The notes below the pieces were generated by a model that had not been told where the DNA came from, searched no databases, and saw only the letters and a program-made list of their open reading frames with translations. Position numbers and translations under genes: made by a program. A DNA stretch of 21,499 nt from Planctomycetaceae bacterium (lineage in GTDB: Bacteria; Planctomycetota; Planctomycetia; Pirellulales; PALSA-1355). Below are positions 15,183-21,499 of this stretch, piece after piece; the first letter of the stretch is position 1; every line of letters begins with the position of its first letter. The stretch is taken from assembly GCA_005773095.1 (NCBI GenBank), contig SXHT01000320.1, positions 1 to 21,499 of the forward strand. The letters are read 5' to 3'.

Positions 15183-16466
15183 ATGGTCGTGCGAAGTCTG
15201 TTCCTATACCTCGGCCTGGCCTGTGCCGTGCCATCGTTGCGAGCCGAGAATTGGCCGGCGTGGCGCGGGCCTTCTCAGCAGGGCGTTACCAGCGAGACCG
15301 ACTTGCCCGTCCTCTGGAGCCGGACGGAAAACATTCGCTGGCGCACGCCGTTGCCAGAACGTGGCAATTCGACGCCAATCGTGTGGGAAGATCGCATTTT
15401 CGTCACACAGCCCGAAGATCAAGAAAACCGGCGGACGCTGATGTGCTTTGATCGCGCCGCTGGCAAGTTGCTCTGGCAAGAGGGCCTGACGTTTGCTGAG
15501 AAAGAACCTACTCACAACACCAATCCGTTCTGCTCCCCGTCGCCTGTCACGGATGGCGAACGGGTGATCGTTTGGTTCGGCTCGGCCGGACTGGCGTGCT
15601 ATGACCTCGCTGGCAAGCTCCTCTGGCATCGCGATCTTGGCAGCGTGAATCATCATTGGGGCAGTGGATCATCGCCCGTGCTCGTCGGTAATCTGTGCAT
15701 CATCAACTATGGTCCCGGTAATCCCTCGTTTGTGATTGCCGTCGATAAGCGCGACGGCAACACGGTCTGGAAGTTCGACGTGCCGCACGAGCACTATGGT
15801 GAGAAAACGGCGCTCGGACCGTCCGGGTCGGCGGGGGGTAGTGAACTTTATGGCTCGTGGGCCACGCCGCTGGTGATCGATGCGGCGGGACGCAAAGAAC
15901 TGATTGTGGCGCTACCTCAAAAACTCCTGTCGTGCGATCCGGAGACCGGCAAGGAATTTTGGAGTTGCGGCGGCCTCTCCGACCTGGTCTACGCATCGCC
16001 GTCGGCAAGCAATGATATTGTCGTGGCGTTCGGTGGATTTCATGGCCCTTCATTGGCGGTCAAGGCCGGAGGTCGCGGTGACCGGACCGTCAACCGGCTT
16101 TGGTATGCGCCGCGCAGCCGTTCGCGACTGCCGTCGGCCGTGGTTCGCGACGAACACTTGTATGTCGCCGACATGCAGGGGATCGTCGAATGTCAGCACG
16201 CGGGCACGGGCGAGACTGTCTGGGAAGGCCGGGCAAAGGGCACCGATGGCAAGAATGAAACATGGAGTTCGCCGGTCCTGAGTGGCGACAAACTTTATCT
16301 GCCCAACCAATCGGGCGATGTGTTCGTGATAAAGGCCTCCCCCCAGAAACTTGAAGTAATCGCCACCAACTCCCTTTCGGAGCCGACGAACTCATCGCTG
16401 GCGGTCTCGAACGGCGAGATCTTCTTCCGCACCCACGAAGCGCTATGGTGCATTGGCGAGGATTAG
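15183..16466 (+). CDS. secreted PQQ-like beta-propeller repeat protein
   Basis: The 427-residue protein has a signal peptide (about 1-21, MVVRSLFLYLGLACAVPSLRA) followed by ENWPAWRGPSQQGVTSE, the opening of a very common planctomycetal family of outer-membrane or periplasmic PQQ-repeat proteins. Repeated blade motifs of the kind GKLLWQ, GKLLWH, GNTVWKF, GKEFWSC and GETVWEG are spread along the chain, as in BamB-like and quinoprotein-like propellers. The usual catalytic residues of quinoprotein alcohol dehydrogenases are not evident, so a scaffold or binding role is more likely than an enzyme. The ATG at 15183 is preceded by GGAGG at about 15170. The neighbours (radical SAM upstream, proB convergent) give no clue to function. 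Confidence 0.87.
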   Translation: MVVRSLFLYLGLACAVPSLRAENWPAWRGPSQQGVTSETDLPVLWSRTENIRWRTPLPERGNSTPIVWEDRIFVTQPEDQENRRTLMCFDRAAGKLLWQEGLTFAEKEPTHNTNPFCSPSPVTDGERVIVWFGSAGLACYDLAGKLLWHRDLGSVNHHWGSGSSPVLVGNLCIINYGPGNPSFVIAVDKRDGNTVWKFDVPHEHYGEKTALGPSGSAGGSELYGSWATPLVIDAAGRKELIVALPQKLLSCDPETGKEFWSCGGLSDLVYASPSASNDIVVAFGGFHGPSLAVKAGGRGDRTVNRLWYAPRSRSRLPSAVVRDEHLYVADMQGIVECQHAGTGETVWEGRAKGTDGKNETWSSPVLSGDKLYLPNQSGDVFVIKASPQKLEVIATNSLSEPTNSSLAVSNGEIFFRTHEALWCIGED

Positions 16467-16484
16467 GACCAGAAATATTGGTCC
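16466..16484. terminator. short hairpin after the PQQ-repeat gene
   Basis: GGACCA and TGGTCC form a six-base stem around GAAATAT, starting at the last base of the stop codon. There is no T tract, so it is a weak terminator candidate between the convergent PQQ-repeat and proB genes. Confidence 0.3.
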
Positions 16485-16614
16485 GGGGGGTTGATCGGAA
16501 AACTGCGCGGCTGATCGCCGTCGATCGTCGCCAGATGCGGAAATGGATCGGTGGCAAGCACCGCGAGAGCCGGTTCGCGAACCCGCGCAGGATCAATCGG
16601 CTGCGGAGACCGTT
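16485..16614 (-). other. short spacer downstream of proB with possible flavin-oxidase-like remnant
   Basis: On the minus strand, just past the proB stop, one frame reads PALAVLATDPFPHLATIDGDQPR, ending in TAA near 16463. The HLATIDGDQPR string resembles the first strand of pyridoxamine-phosphate-oxidase-like split-barrel proteins, but only about 50 residues exist and nothing supports expression. This may be a truncated remnant or chance. Confidence 0.2.
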
Positions 16615-17775
16615 TCAGGGAGCATCGGCTCGGAATTCGGTCGTGAGCGCCAGATTGTCTCGATGGATCACCGCTTCGTAAGGGCAAGCGCCCAGAATGG
16701 CGGCGATATCATCGGTCTTGCGCCCTTTGATTTGGGCCAGGTCGTCGCTGTTGTAGTTCGTCAGGCCGCGGGCAATTTCTGCCCCCGCATGGTCGCGGAT
16801 GGAAACCACATCGCCTTTCTTGAAGGGGCCCGCGACCTCGGTGATGCCGATGGCCAACAGACTGCGGCCTTGCTCGACCAATGCTTTTCGCGCCCCGCCG
16901 TCCAGCACCACGGTTCCGCGCGGTTGAACGGTGAAGCCGATCCAGCGCTTCCAGGACGGAAGCGAGCTGCCCTGGGCAACGAAAAGTGTGCCCACGACTT
17001 CACCGGCAATGATCTTGGCGAGACTGCCGGGTTGGCGGCCGCTGGCGATAATCACGTTCTCTCCCGAGGCGGTGGCGATCCGGGCGGCTTCCAGCTTACT
17101 GGCCATGCCCCCTTTGCTCAGTCCCGTGGCCTTGTCGCGCACCAGGTCGTAGATCGCAGGCTCAAGCCTGGTGATGGTGTGGATCACTTGCGATTTTGGG
17201 TTTTGCGGGTCTCCGTCGTACAGGCCATCCACGTCGGAGAGAATCACCAGCAGACCGGCGCGGATGCAATTGGTAACCATTGCCGCCAGCCGATCATTGT
17301 CACCAAACGTGGTCCGCAGCTCATCGACGCTGACGGTGTCATTCTCGTTGATGATCGGAACGGCGCCGTACTCGAAGAGCGTGCGAATCGTGTTCCGCAC
17401 ATTGAGATAGCGCGTGCGGTCATCCAGGTCTTCGGCGGTGAGCAGGAGTTGTGCGGCGTGGTGGCCGTGCGCCCGCAGGCCGCGGTCGTAGGTTTCGATC
17501 AAGTGGCTTTGCCCGACGGCCGCGACTGCCTGCAGTTTTGCCAGTTCGGTCGGCCGCCTCGTCAGGCCTAGCCGTCCCAAGCCTGCCCCCACAGCGCCCG
17601 AGGTGACCAGCGCTACCTTCCGGCCAGTGGCGATCAGCTGATGCAGCTCTTCCGCCAACGCGGCAACCCGCTCCTGATTAAGGGCGCCATCCGCACGGGT
17701 AAGCACGCGCGTGCCGACCTTCACGATGATCGTACGCGCGGCCGTGGCGATTTCCTGGCGAAGTTGGTCGGACAT
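16615..17775 (-). CDS. proB: glutamate 5-kinase
   Basis: ProB phosphorylates glutamate to glutamyl 5-phosphate, the first committed step of proline synthesis. The 386-residue protein has the amino-acid-kinase domain: TIIVKVGTRVLT (residues about 15-26), VTSGAVGAGLGRLG, PIINENDTVS, FGDNDRLAA and ILSDVDGLYDGDP are all standard. A C-terminal PUA domain follows (about 285-375, RGTVVLDGGARKALVEQG and FKKGDVVSIRD). Length matches two-domain bacterial ProB. The partner proA is not in the window. The start MSDQLRQEIATAAR at 17775 lies 177 bases from the divergent purF start; no strong ribosome binding site is seen. Confidence 0.96.
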   Translation of the reverse strand: MSDQLRQEIATAARTIIVKVGTRVLTRADGALNQERVAALAEELHQLIATGRKVALVTSGAVGAGLGRLGLTRRPTELAKLQAVAAVGQSHLIETYDRGLRAHGHHAAQLLLTAEDLDDRTRYLNVRNTIRTLFEYGAVPIINENDTVSVDELRTTFGDNDRLAAMVTNCIRAGLLVILSDVDGLYDGDPQNPKSQVIHTITRLEPAIYDLVRDKATGLSKGGMASKLEAARIATASGENVIIASGRQPGSLAKIIAGEVVGTLFVAQGSSLPSWKRWIGFTVQPRGTVVLDGGARKALVEQGRSLLAIGITEVAGPFKKGDVVSIRDHAGAEIARGLTNYNSDDLAQIKGRKTDDIAAILGACPYEAVIHRDNLALTTEFRADAP

Positions 17776-17875
17776 GAGCGGATTTCAGTTCTCAGATGGT
17801 TAACCGCTGCCATTGAGCGGATGTTCTCAGCTTAACACCAGAAACCAGCAATTCGATCGAAGGAAACGTCGTTAG

Positions 17876-17904
17876 TTGAGTAAACCGGTCGCGACACGTA
17901 AAAT
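17876..17904 (+). promoter_or_regulatory. candidate purF promoter
   Basis: TTGAGT (17876-17881) and TAAAAT (17899-17904) are 17 bases apart, a good sigma-70-like pair, and the purF ATG follows 48 bases after the -10 box. The divergent proB gene starts 100 bases on the other side. Confidence 0.5.
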
Positions 17905-17952
17905 GAGGGGGCGTTCCAGACCAGAAGAGCACCCGGCACCAGACACCCTGCG

Positions 17953-19521
17953 ATGAGCGAATTGCACCACGAGTGCGGCGTTGCGGCAATTTATCACCTG
18001 CCCGGCAGGGAAGTAAGCCCGCTCTGCCCCGAGCAGGGTCCTGATGAAGTCTCGCGGCTCATGCCCCGGATGCTGCTCGATATCCAGAATCGCGGGCAGC
18101 TTTCGGCGGGCATGACCACGTTTCATCCCGACCGCAACCAATTAATCGAAACGTACAAGGAGCTGGGGGGCGTGAGTGAGGTGTTCCGGCTCAGCCATCG
18201 CGAGAAAAGCGAGGCCCTGATGCGCCGCTACGCAGGGCGCGCGGCAATCGGCCATGTGCGCTACGCCACCTGCGGAGCCGAGGACCGTAATTACGCCCAG
18301 CCGTTTGAGCGCAGCCACGTGCAGAAGCATAAGTGGTTCAGCTTCGGCTTCAACGGGCAGTTGGCCAACTATCAGGAACTGCGCGAATTGCTGCTGGCCG
18401 ATGACGACAATCATCTGGCCCGTGACACCGATACCGAAATCATCATGCACGCGATTGGCCGCGAGCTGTCGAGCAATGCCCGGCCTACGCTGTTGGAGAT
18501 TATGCGGAGTGTTTCGCGGCGATTCGACGGGGCGTATTGCCTTTCACTGCTCAACGCGTTAGGCGATATGCTCGTGGCCCGCGATCCCTGGGGCCTGCGA
18601 CCACTTTGCTGGGCGAAAGAGGGACTGCTGTTCGCCGCGGCCAGTGAGAGCGTGGCGCTCCTCAACCTGGGCTTCTCTGCCGACAACATTCAATCACTCG
18701 AGCCCGGGCATTGCATCACAATCATCAACGGAAAATTCGAGTTGCAGCGATTCGCCCCGACACCGTCGCGGGCACATTGCTTCTTCGAGTGGATTTATTT
18801 TGCCAACGTGGCCAGCACGATGGACGATCGCAGCGTATATCTTTCGCGTAAGCGGCTGGGAGAAGAACTAGCGCGGCTCGAAACGCTTACGGTGGATGCC
18901 GACACCATCGTGGTGCCCGTTCCCGACACCAGCAAAGCGGCGGCCGACGCAATGGCTTTCAAACTCGGCGTTCCGTCCCACGAAGGATTGATTCGCAATC
19001 GCTACACGGGCCGCACGTTTATCGAAGGCAGCAGCAATCGCCGTCGCAAGGTAGAAACCAAATACACCCCGCTCCGCGAAGTACTCGATGGCAAGCGCGT
19101 GCTGCTGGTGGAAGACTCGATCGTGCGTTCGACCACGATGCAGGTGCTGGTGAATCGCATCCGCGAGCTGGGCGGAGCGAAGGAAATTCACGTGCGCGTG
19201 GCTTGCCCGCCGATCATCGCCCCGTGTTTCTACGGCATCGATATGTCCACGGTCGGCGAACTGTTTGCACCGCAATTCATGCATGGCGGCCCCCTCACTG
19301 ACGAAGTTCAAGCCCGCATGGCGAAGCAATTGGGGGCCGATTCGCTGCGGTATCTGCCGGTGGAGTCGATTGCCCGCGCCGTCGGTTTCGAGAGCGACGA
19401 ATTGTGCCAGGCATGCATTACGGCCGAGTATCCCACGCCCGCCGGACAGCGGTTGTACCGGATCGCCCTGGACAACGCAGGCTGCGACGGCGGCGCGCGA
19501 ACGTACGAGCGTGTGGGGTGA
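17953..19521 (+). CDS. purF: amidophosphoribosyltransferase
   Basis: PurF converts PRPP and glutamine to phosphoribosylamine, the first step of purine synthesis. The 522-residue protein starts MSELHHECGVAAIYHL: the catalytic cysteine is Cys8, so a seven-residue propeptide must be removed, as in the Bacillus-type enzyme. The Ntn glutaminase domain continues with GHVRYATCG and FGFNGQLANYQELR. The phosphoribosyltransferase domain has VLLVEDSIVRSTTM (residues 384-397), in which the usual Gly of the PRPP loop (SIVRGTT) is Ser393. Cysteines at 276, 418 or 425, and 485/488 (CQAC) are spaced like the 4Fe-4S ligands of the Bacillus type. It is somewhat longer than typical PurF because of inserts in the glutaminase domain, such as PEQGPDEVSR. 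Confidence 0.93.
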   Translation: MSELHHECGVAAIYHLPGREVSPLCPEQGPDEVSRLMPRMLLDIQNRGQLSAGMTTFHPDRNQLIETYKELGGVSEVFRLSHREKSEALMRRYAGRAAIGHVRYATCGAEDRNYAQPFERSHVQKHKWFSFGFNGQLANYQELRELLLADDDNHLARDTDTEIIMHAIGRELSSNARPTLLEIMRSVSRRFDGAYCLSLLNALGDMLVARDPWGLRPLCWAKEGLLFAAASESVALLNLGFSADNIQSLEPGHCITIINGKFELQRFAPTPSRAHCFFEWIYFANVASTMDDRSVYLSRKRLGEELARLETLTVDADTIVVPVPDTSKAAADAMAFKLGVPSHEGLIRNRYTGRTFIEGSSNRRRKVETKYTPLREVLDGKRVLLVEDSIVRSTTMQVLVNRIRELGGAKEIHVRVACPPIIAPCFYGIDMSTVGELFAPQFMHGGPLTDEVQARMAKQLGADSLRYLPVESIARAVGFESDELCQACITAEYPTPAGQRLYRIALDNAGCDGGARTYERVG

Positions 19522-19645
19522 GTGGAGCCGGGGTGGCGGGGTCGGGCCGGCGGCAGGGCGCCCCGAGCGGAGTCCCTCGATTTGCGGGACGTGCGCGACC
19601 AGGTCGAAACGCAGTTGAAGAAACGGTCGGCGATTTTACGAGGTA
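19522..19645 (+). other. purF-array spacer, possible small truncated ORF
   Basis: The purF stop overlaps GTG in TGAGTG, opening a frame that reads ESLDLRDVRDQVETQLKKR before running into the repeat array at 19646. The stretch looks protein-like but matches no family known to me. It may be a gene end removed by the array, or chance. Confidence 0.2.
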
Positions 19646-20062
19646 GCCGTTGGCCTGGGCCAGGCAAATTGCCGGGCCTTTGGCCTCAGGCCGTTGGCCT
19701 GGGCTAGGCAAATTGCCGGGCCTTTGGCCTCAGGCCGTTGGCCTGGGCTAGGCAAATTGCCGGGCCTTTGGCCCTTTGATTATTCTTTGGCATGGGAACC
19801 CCAGGCCGTTGGCCTGGGCTAGGTAAATTGCCGGGCCTTTGGCCCTTTGATTATTCTTTGGCGTGGGAATCCCGGGCCGTTGGCCTGGGCTAGGTAAATT
19901 GCCGGGCCGTTGGCCCTTTGATTATTCTTTGGCGTGGGAATCCCGGGCCGTTGACCTGGGCCAGGCAAATTGCCGGGCCGTTGGCCCTTTGATTATTCTT
20001 TGGCGTGGGAATCCCAGGCCGATGGCCTGGGCTAGGCAAATTGCCGGGCCTTTGGCCCTTTG
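19646..20062 (+). repeat. REP-like tandem array, left arm (7 units)
   Basis: The core GCCGTTGGCCTGGGCTAGGC starts at 19646, 19690, 19734, 19805, 19876, 19947 and 20018, giving periods of 44, 44, 71, 71, 71 and 71. The long units add a segment reading TTTGATTATTCTTTGGCGTG. Each unit can form three hairpins: CCCAGGCC-GTT-GGCCTGGG, GGCAA-A-TTGCC and GGGCC-TTT-GGCCC. Some units change the first stem to CCCGGGCC, keeping pairing through G:T. Units are nearly identical, so the array is recent or homogenised. Confidence 0.9.
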
Positions 20063-20074
20063 ATGCATGTTCGT

Positions 20075-20175
20075 GTTGATCCGGCCCAAAGGGCCAGTCG
20101 TTTACCTAGCCCAGGCCAACGGCCTGGGTAAAAAGGCAATTTAAAAATTCCTGTAGGGCCAAAGGCCCGTCTGTT
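20075..20175 (-). repeat. inverted REP-like unit upstream of the transposase
   Basis: The hairpin sequences occur here in reverse orientation: GGCCCAAAGGGCC, then CCTAGCCCAGGCCAACGGCC and GGGCCAAAGGCCC. Together with the direct array they make a head-to-head arrangement about 20 bases before the transposase start. Confidence 0.75.
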
Positions 20176-20190
20176 TGACTGGTACCTTAC

Positions 20191-20646
20191 ATGCCACAAT
20201 CACTCACCCAGGTCTGGCTTCATGTCGTCTTCTCGACGAAAGAACGACGTACCTTCCTCCAGAACGAGACGTTTCGATGCGAGATGTTTCGCATGCTGGC
20301 CCATCACGTCAAGGAATCTGGCTGCGTGAGCGCATCGGTTGGTGGCTACATTGACCACGTTCACCTGCTGACGGGCCTTTCGCGAACAATTACGATCGCG
20401 AAGCTTGTTGAACATGTCAAAACGGAAACGTCCAAATGGGCGAAGTCATCCGATGTTGGTACGTCGATGTTCTCCTGGCAAGCCGGCTACGGCGCATTTT
20501 CAGTGAGTCATTCGAAGCGCAATGATGTCGACGCATACATTCGCGGGCAAATCGAGCATCATGAGAATCGATCGTTTAAAGACGAGTTTCGTGGAATGTG
20601 CAAGCGACACAGCATTGAAATCGACGAGCGTTATGTTTGGGATTAA
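20191..20646 (+). CDS. IS200/IS605-type Y1 transposase (REP-associated, RAYT-like)
   Basis: This 151-residue HUH single-strand transposase has MPQSLTQVWLHVVFSTKERR at the start. The metal-binding motif HVH (56-58, in YIDHVHLLTGL) is followed by the GYGAFSVSHSKRNDVDAYIR block with the likely nucleophile Tyr116, and the end HSIEIDERYVWD is usual for this group. No tnpB gene is present. These enzymes bind short hairpins and cut single-stranded DNA; RAYT members are associated with REP palindromes, which matches the arrays on both sides. All key residues are intact, so it may be active. Its A/T content is higher than that of neighbouring genes, consistent with transfer. There is no ribosome binding site and the array reading into it could affect expression. 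Confidence 0.9.
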   Translation: MPQSLTQVWLHVVFSTKERRTFLQNETFRCEMFRMLAHHVKESGCVSASVGGYIDHVHLLTGLSRTITIAKLVEHVKTETSKWAKSSDVGTSMFSWQAGYGAFSVSHSKRNDVDAYIRGQIEHHENRSFKDEFRGMCKRHSIEIDERYVWD

Positions 20647-20651
20647 TCTTG

Positions 20652-20832
20652 CAAATTGCCGGGCCTTTTTTGGCGTGGGAATCCCAGGCCGTTGGCCTCA
20701 GGCCGTTGGCCTGGGCTAGGCAAATTGCCGGGCCTTTGGCCTCAGGCCGTTGGCCTGGGCTAGGCAAATTGCCGGGCCTTTGGCCTGTGATTAATCTTTG
20801 GCGTGGGAATCCCGGGCCGTTGGCCTGGGTTA
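20652..20832 (+). repeat. REP-like tandem array, right arm (4 cores)
   Basis: The same core begins at 20688, 20702, 20746 and 20816 in the same direction as the left arm (periods 14, 44 and 70). The first unit is interrupted: GCAAATTGCCGGGCC follows the transposase stop, then TTTTTTGGCGTGGGAATCCC. The arm ends about 10 bases before the leuA stop codon. Confidence 0.88.
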
Positions 20833-20842
20833 TCCGACCCAT

Positions 20843-21499
20843 TTAGACCGTCGACCGTTGCGGGTGCAGGCGCTCCTGCCGTATCGCGATGCGGTTCATC
20901 GCGTTTAAAAATGCCCGGGCGCTGGCTTCAATGCTGTCGGTCGAGACGCCGCGGCCGCGATGCAATTGCCCGTCATGCTCGACTTCCACCGTCACTTCCC
21001 CCTGGGCGTCTTTGCCCACGGTGACGGCCTGCACGCGGAAATCCTTGCAGACCACGGTCAGCCCCGTGATCTTCTCGATCGCCAGAAAAATTGCGTCGAT
21101 CGGCCCGTCGCCGGCCGTGACCGTCTCAACTGCGTCCTGCTCGCCGCGCCGAAGCGTGAGCCTCACTTGCGGTGTCCTGCCGGTACCACCGTCCAGTTGA
21201 TACGAGATGAAAGACCATTGGCCTTCGCCGGCGTCGAAATGCTGGTGCTCGCAGAGCGCCGCAATGTCGCCGTCGTAGATTTCCTTCTTCTTGTCGGCCA
21301 ACAGCTTGAAACGCTCGAATACCGTCTGCAGCTGCTCGCCGTTGAGGTGATATCCAAGGGCACGAGCGCGATCCGCCAACGCAGCGCGGCCGCTATGTTT
21401 GCCCAGCACGAGATCGGTCTTTTGAAAGCCGACATCCTCCGGCCGCATGATCTCGTACGTGCGGCGCTCCTTGAGCATGCCGTCCTGATGGATTCCGGC
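20843..21499 (-). CDS. leuA: 2-isopropylmalate synthase, C-terminal part (runs off right edge)
   Basis: LeuA condenses 2-ketoisovalerate with acetyl-CoA, the first step of leucine synthesis. The visible 218 residues open with AGIHQDGMLKERRTYEI, a conserved stretch after the TIM-barrel catalytic domain. They continue with LVLGKHSGRAALADRARALG (linker subdomain) and end with the regulatory domain (about the last 130 residues: SFISYQLDGGTGRTPQVRLT, GDGPIDAIFLAIEKITGL, GRGVSTDSIEASARAFLNAM), where leucine feedback acts in the family. The barrel active site is outside the window, so alternatives such as citramalate synthase cannot be excluded entirely, but HSGR and the C-terminal domain favour LeuA. 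The stop TAA at 20843-20845 directly adjoins the REP-like array. Confidence 0.93.
   Translation of the reverse strand, partial: AGIHQDGMLKERRTYEIMRPEDVGFQKTDLVLGKHSGRAALADRARALGYHLNGEQLQTVFERFKLLADKKKEIYDGDIAALCEHQHFDAGEGQWSFISYQLDGGTGRTPQVRLTLRRGEQDAVETVTAGDGPIDAIFLAIEKITGLTVVCKDFRVQAVTVGKDAQGEVTVEVEHDGQLHRGRGVSTDSIEASARAFLNAMNRIAIRQERLHPQRSTV

Noticed and set aside
16543..17571. 342-codon plus-strand frame opposite proB
   Set aside because: proB has all family motifs; the opposite frame has none and mirrors its codon pattern.
19863..20063. 66-codon frame made of repeat units
   Set aside because: It is a translation of the tandem array (repeating GRWPGLGKLPG-like peptide) with no independent support as a protein.
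19646..20832. CRISPR array
   Set aside because: There are no unique spacers: the full 44 or 71 bp unit repeats, there are no cas genes, and units contain several hairpins as in REP/BIME arrays.

Overview
The window looks like a chromosomal segment of a Planctomycetota bacterium, most likely close to Pirellulales. This is inferred from GC-rich coding, a membrane-anchored PknB-type kinase, a PQQ-like repeat protein with the N-terminal motif NWPAWRGP, a Uma2-type remnant, a type III polyketide synthase next to a methyltransferase and a geranylgeranyl-reductase-like flavoprotein, and REP-like arrays with a Y1 transposase. No rRNA, tRNA, CRISPR array or plasmid/phage signature was seen.

Layout. 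Positions 1-940 (minus) hold the N-terminal part of leuC. A frameshifted Uma2-type remnant (1106-1396) follows, then a Ser/Thr kinase (1409-3148, minus) and a small SAM-methyltransferase-like gene (3316-3879, minus). A repeat-rich spacer leads to an LptF/LptG-family permease (4280-5461, plus). From 5745 to 14734 all genes are on the plus strand: class I methyltransferase, FAD oxidoreductase, type III PKS, second (tocopherol/sterol-like) methyltransferase, ICMT/NnrU-like membrane methyltransferase, two FtsX/MacB-type permeases 5 bases apart, and a cobalamin-binding radical SAM protein. Next come a secreted PQQ-repeat protein (15183-16466, plus), proB (16615-17775, minus) and, divergently, purF (17953-19521, plus). 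The last 2 kb are a REP-like repeat array surrounding a 151-residue IS200/RAYT-type transposase, ending 10 bases from the stop codon of leuA (minus, cut by the right edge).

How the parts fit. The 5745-14734 block reads as a candidate biosynthetic cluster for a polyketide-derived lipid, such as an alkylresorcinol, alkylpyrone or quinone-like product. The PKS would build the ring, the flavoprotein would reduce or oxidise chain or ring, and up to four different methylation-type enzymes could decorate it. The paired permeases could move the product across a membrane, but their ATPase is not in the window. The first three genes form the tightest unit; membership of the later genes is inferred from strand and spacing only.

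Repeats. Three families are visible. (1) A roughly 100-140 bp MITE-like palindromic element has copies at 3961, 5535 and 8786, each at a gene boundary, plus an end-only derivative at 4086. (2) A 67 bp GC-rich palindrome at 3107 has partial copies at 3241 and 4051; it supplies the predicted first codons of the kinase. (3) The REP-like array around the transposase has units at exact 44 and 71 bp periods, each with three small hairpins.
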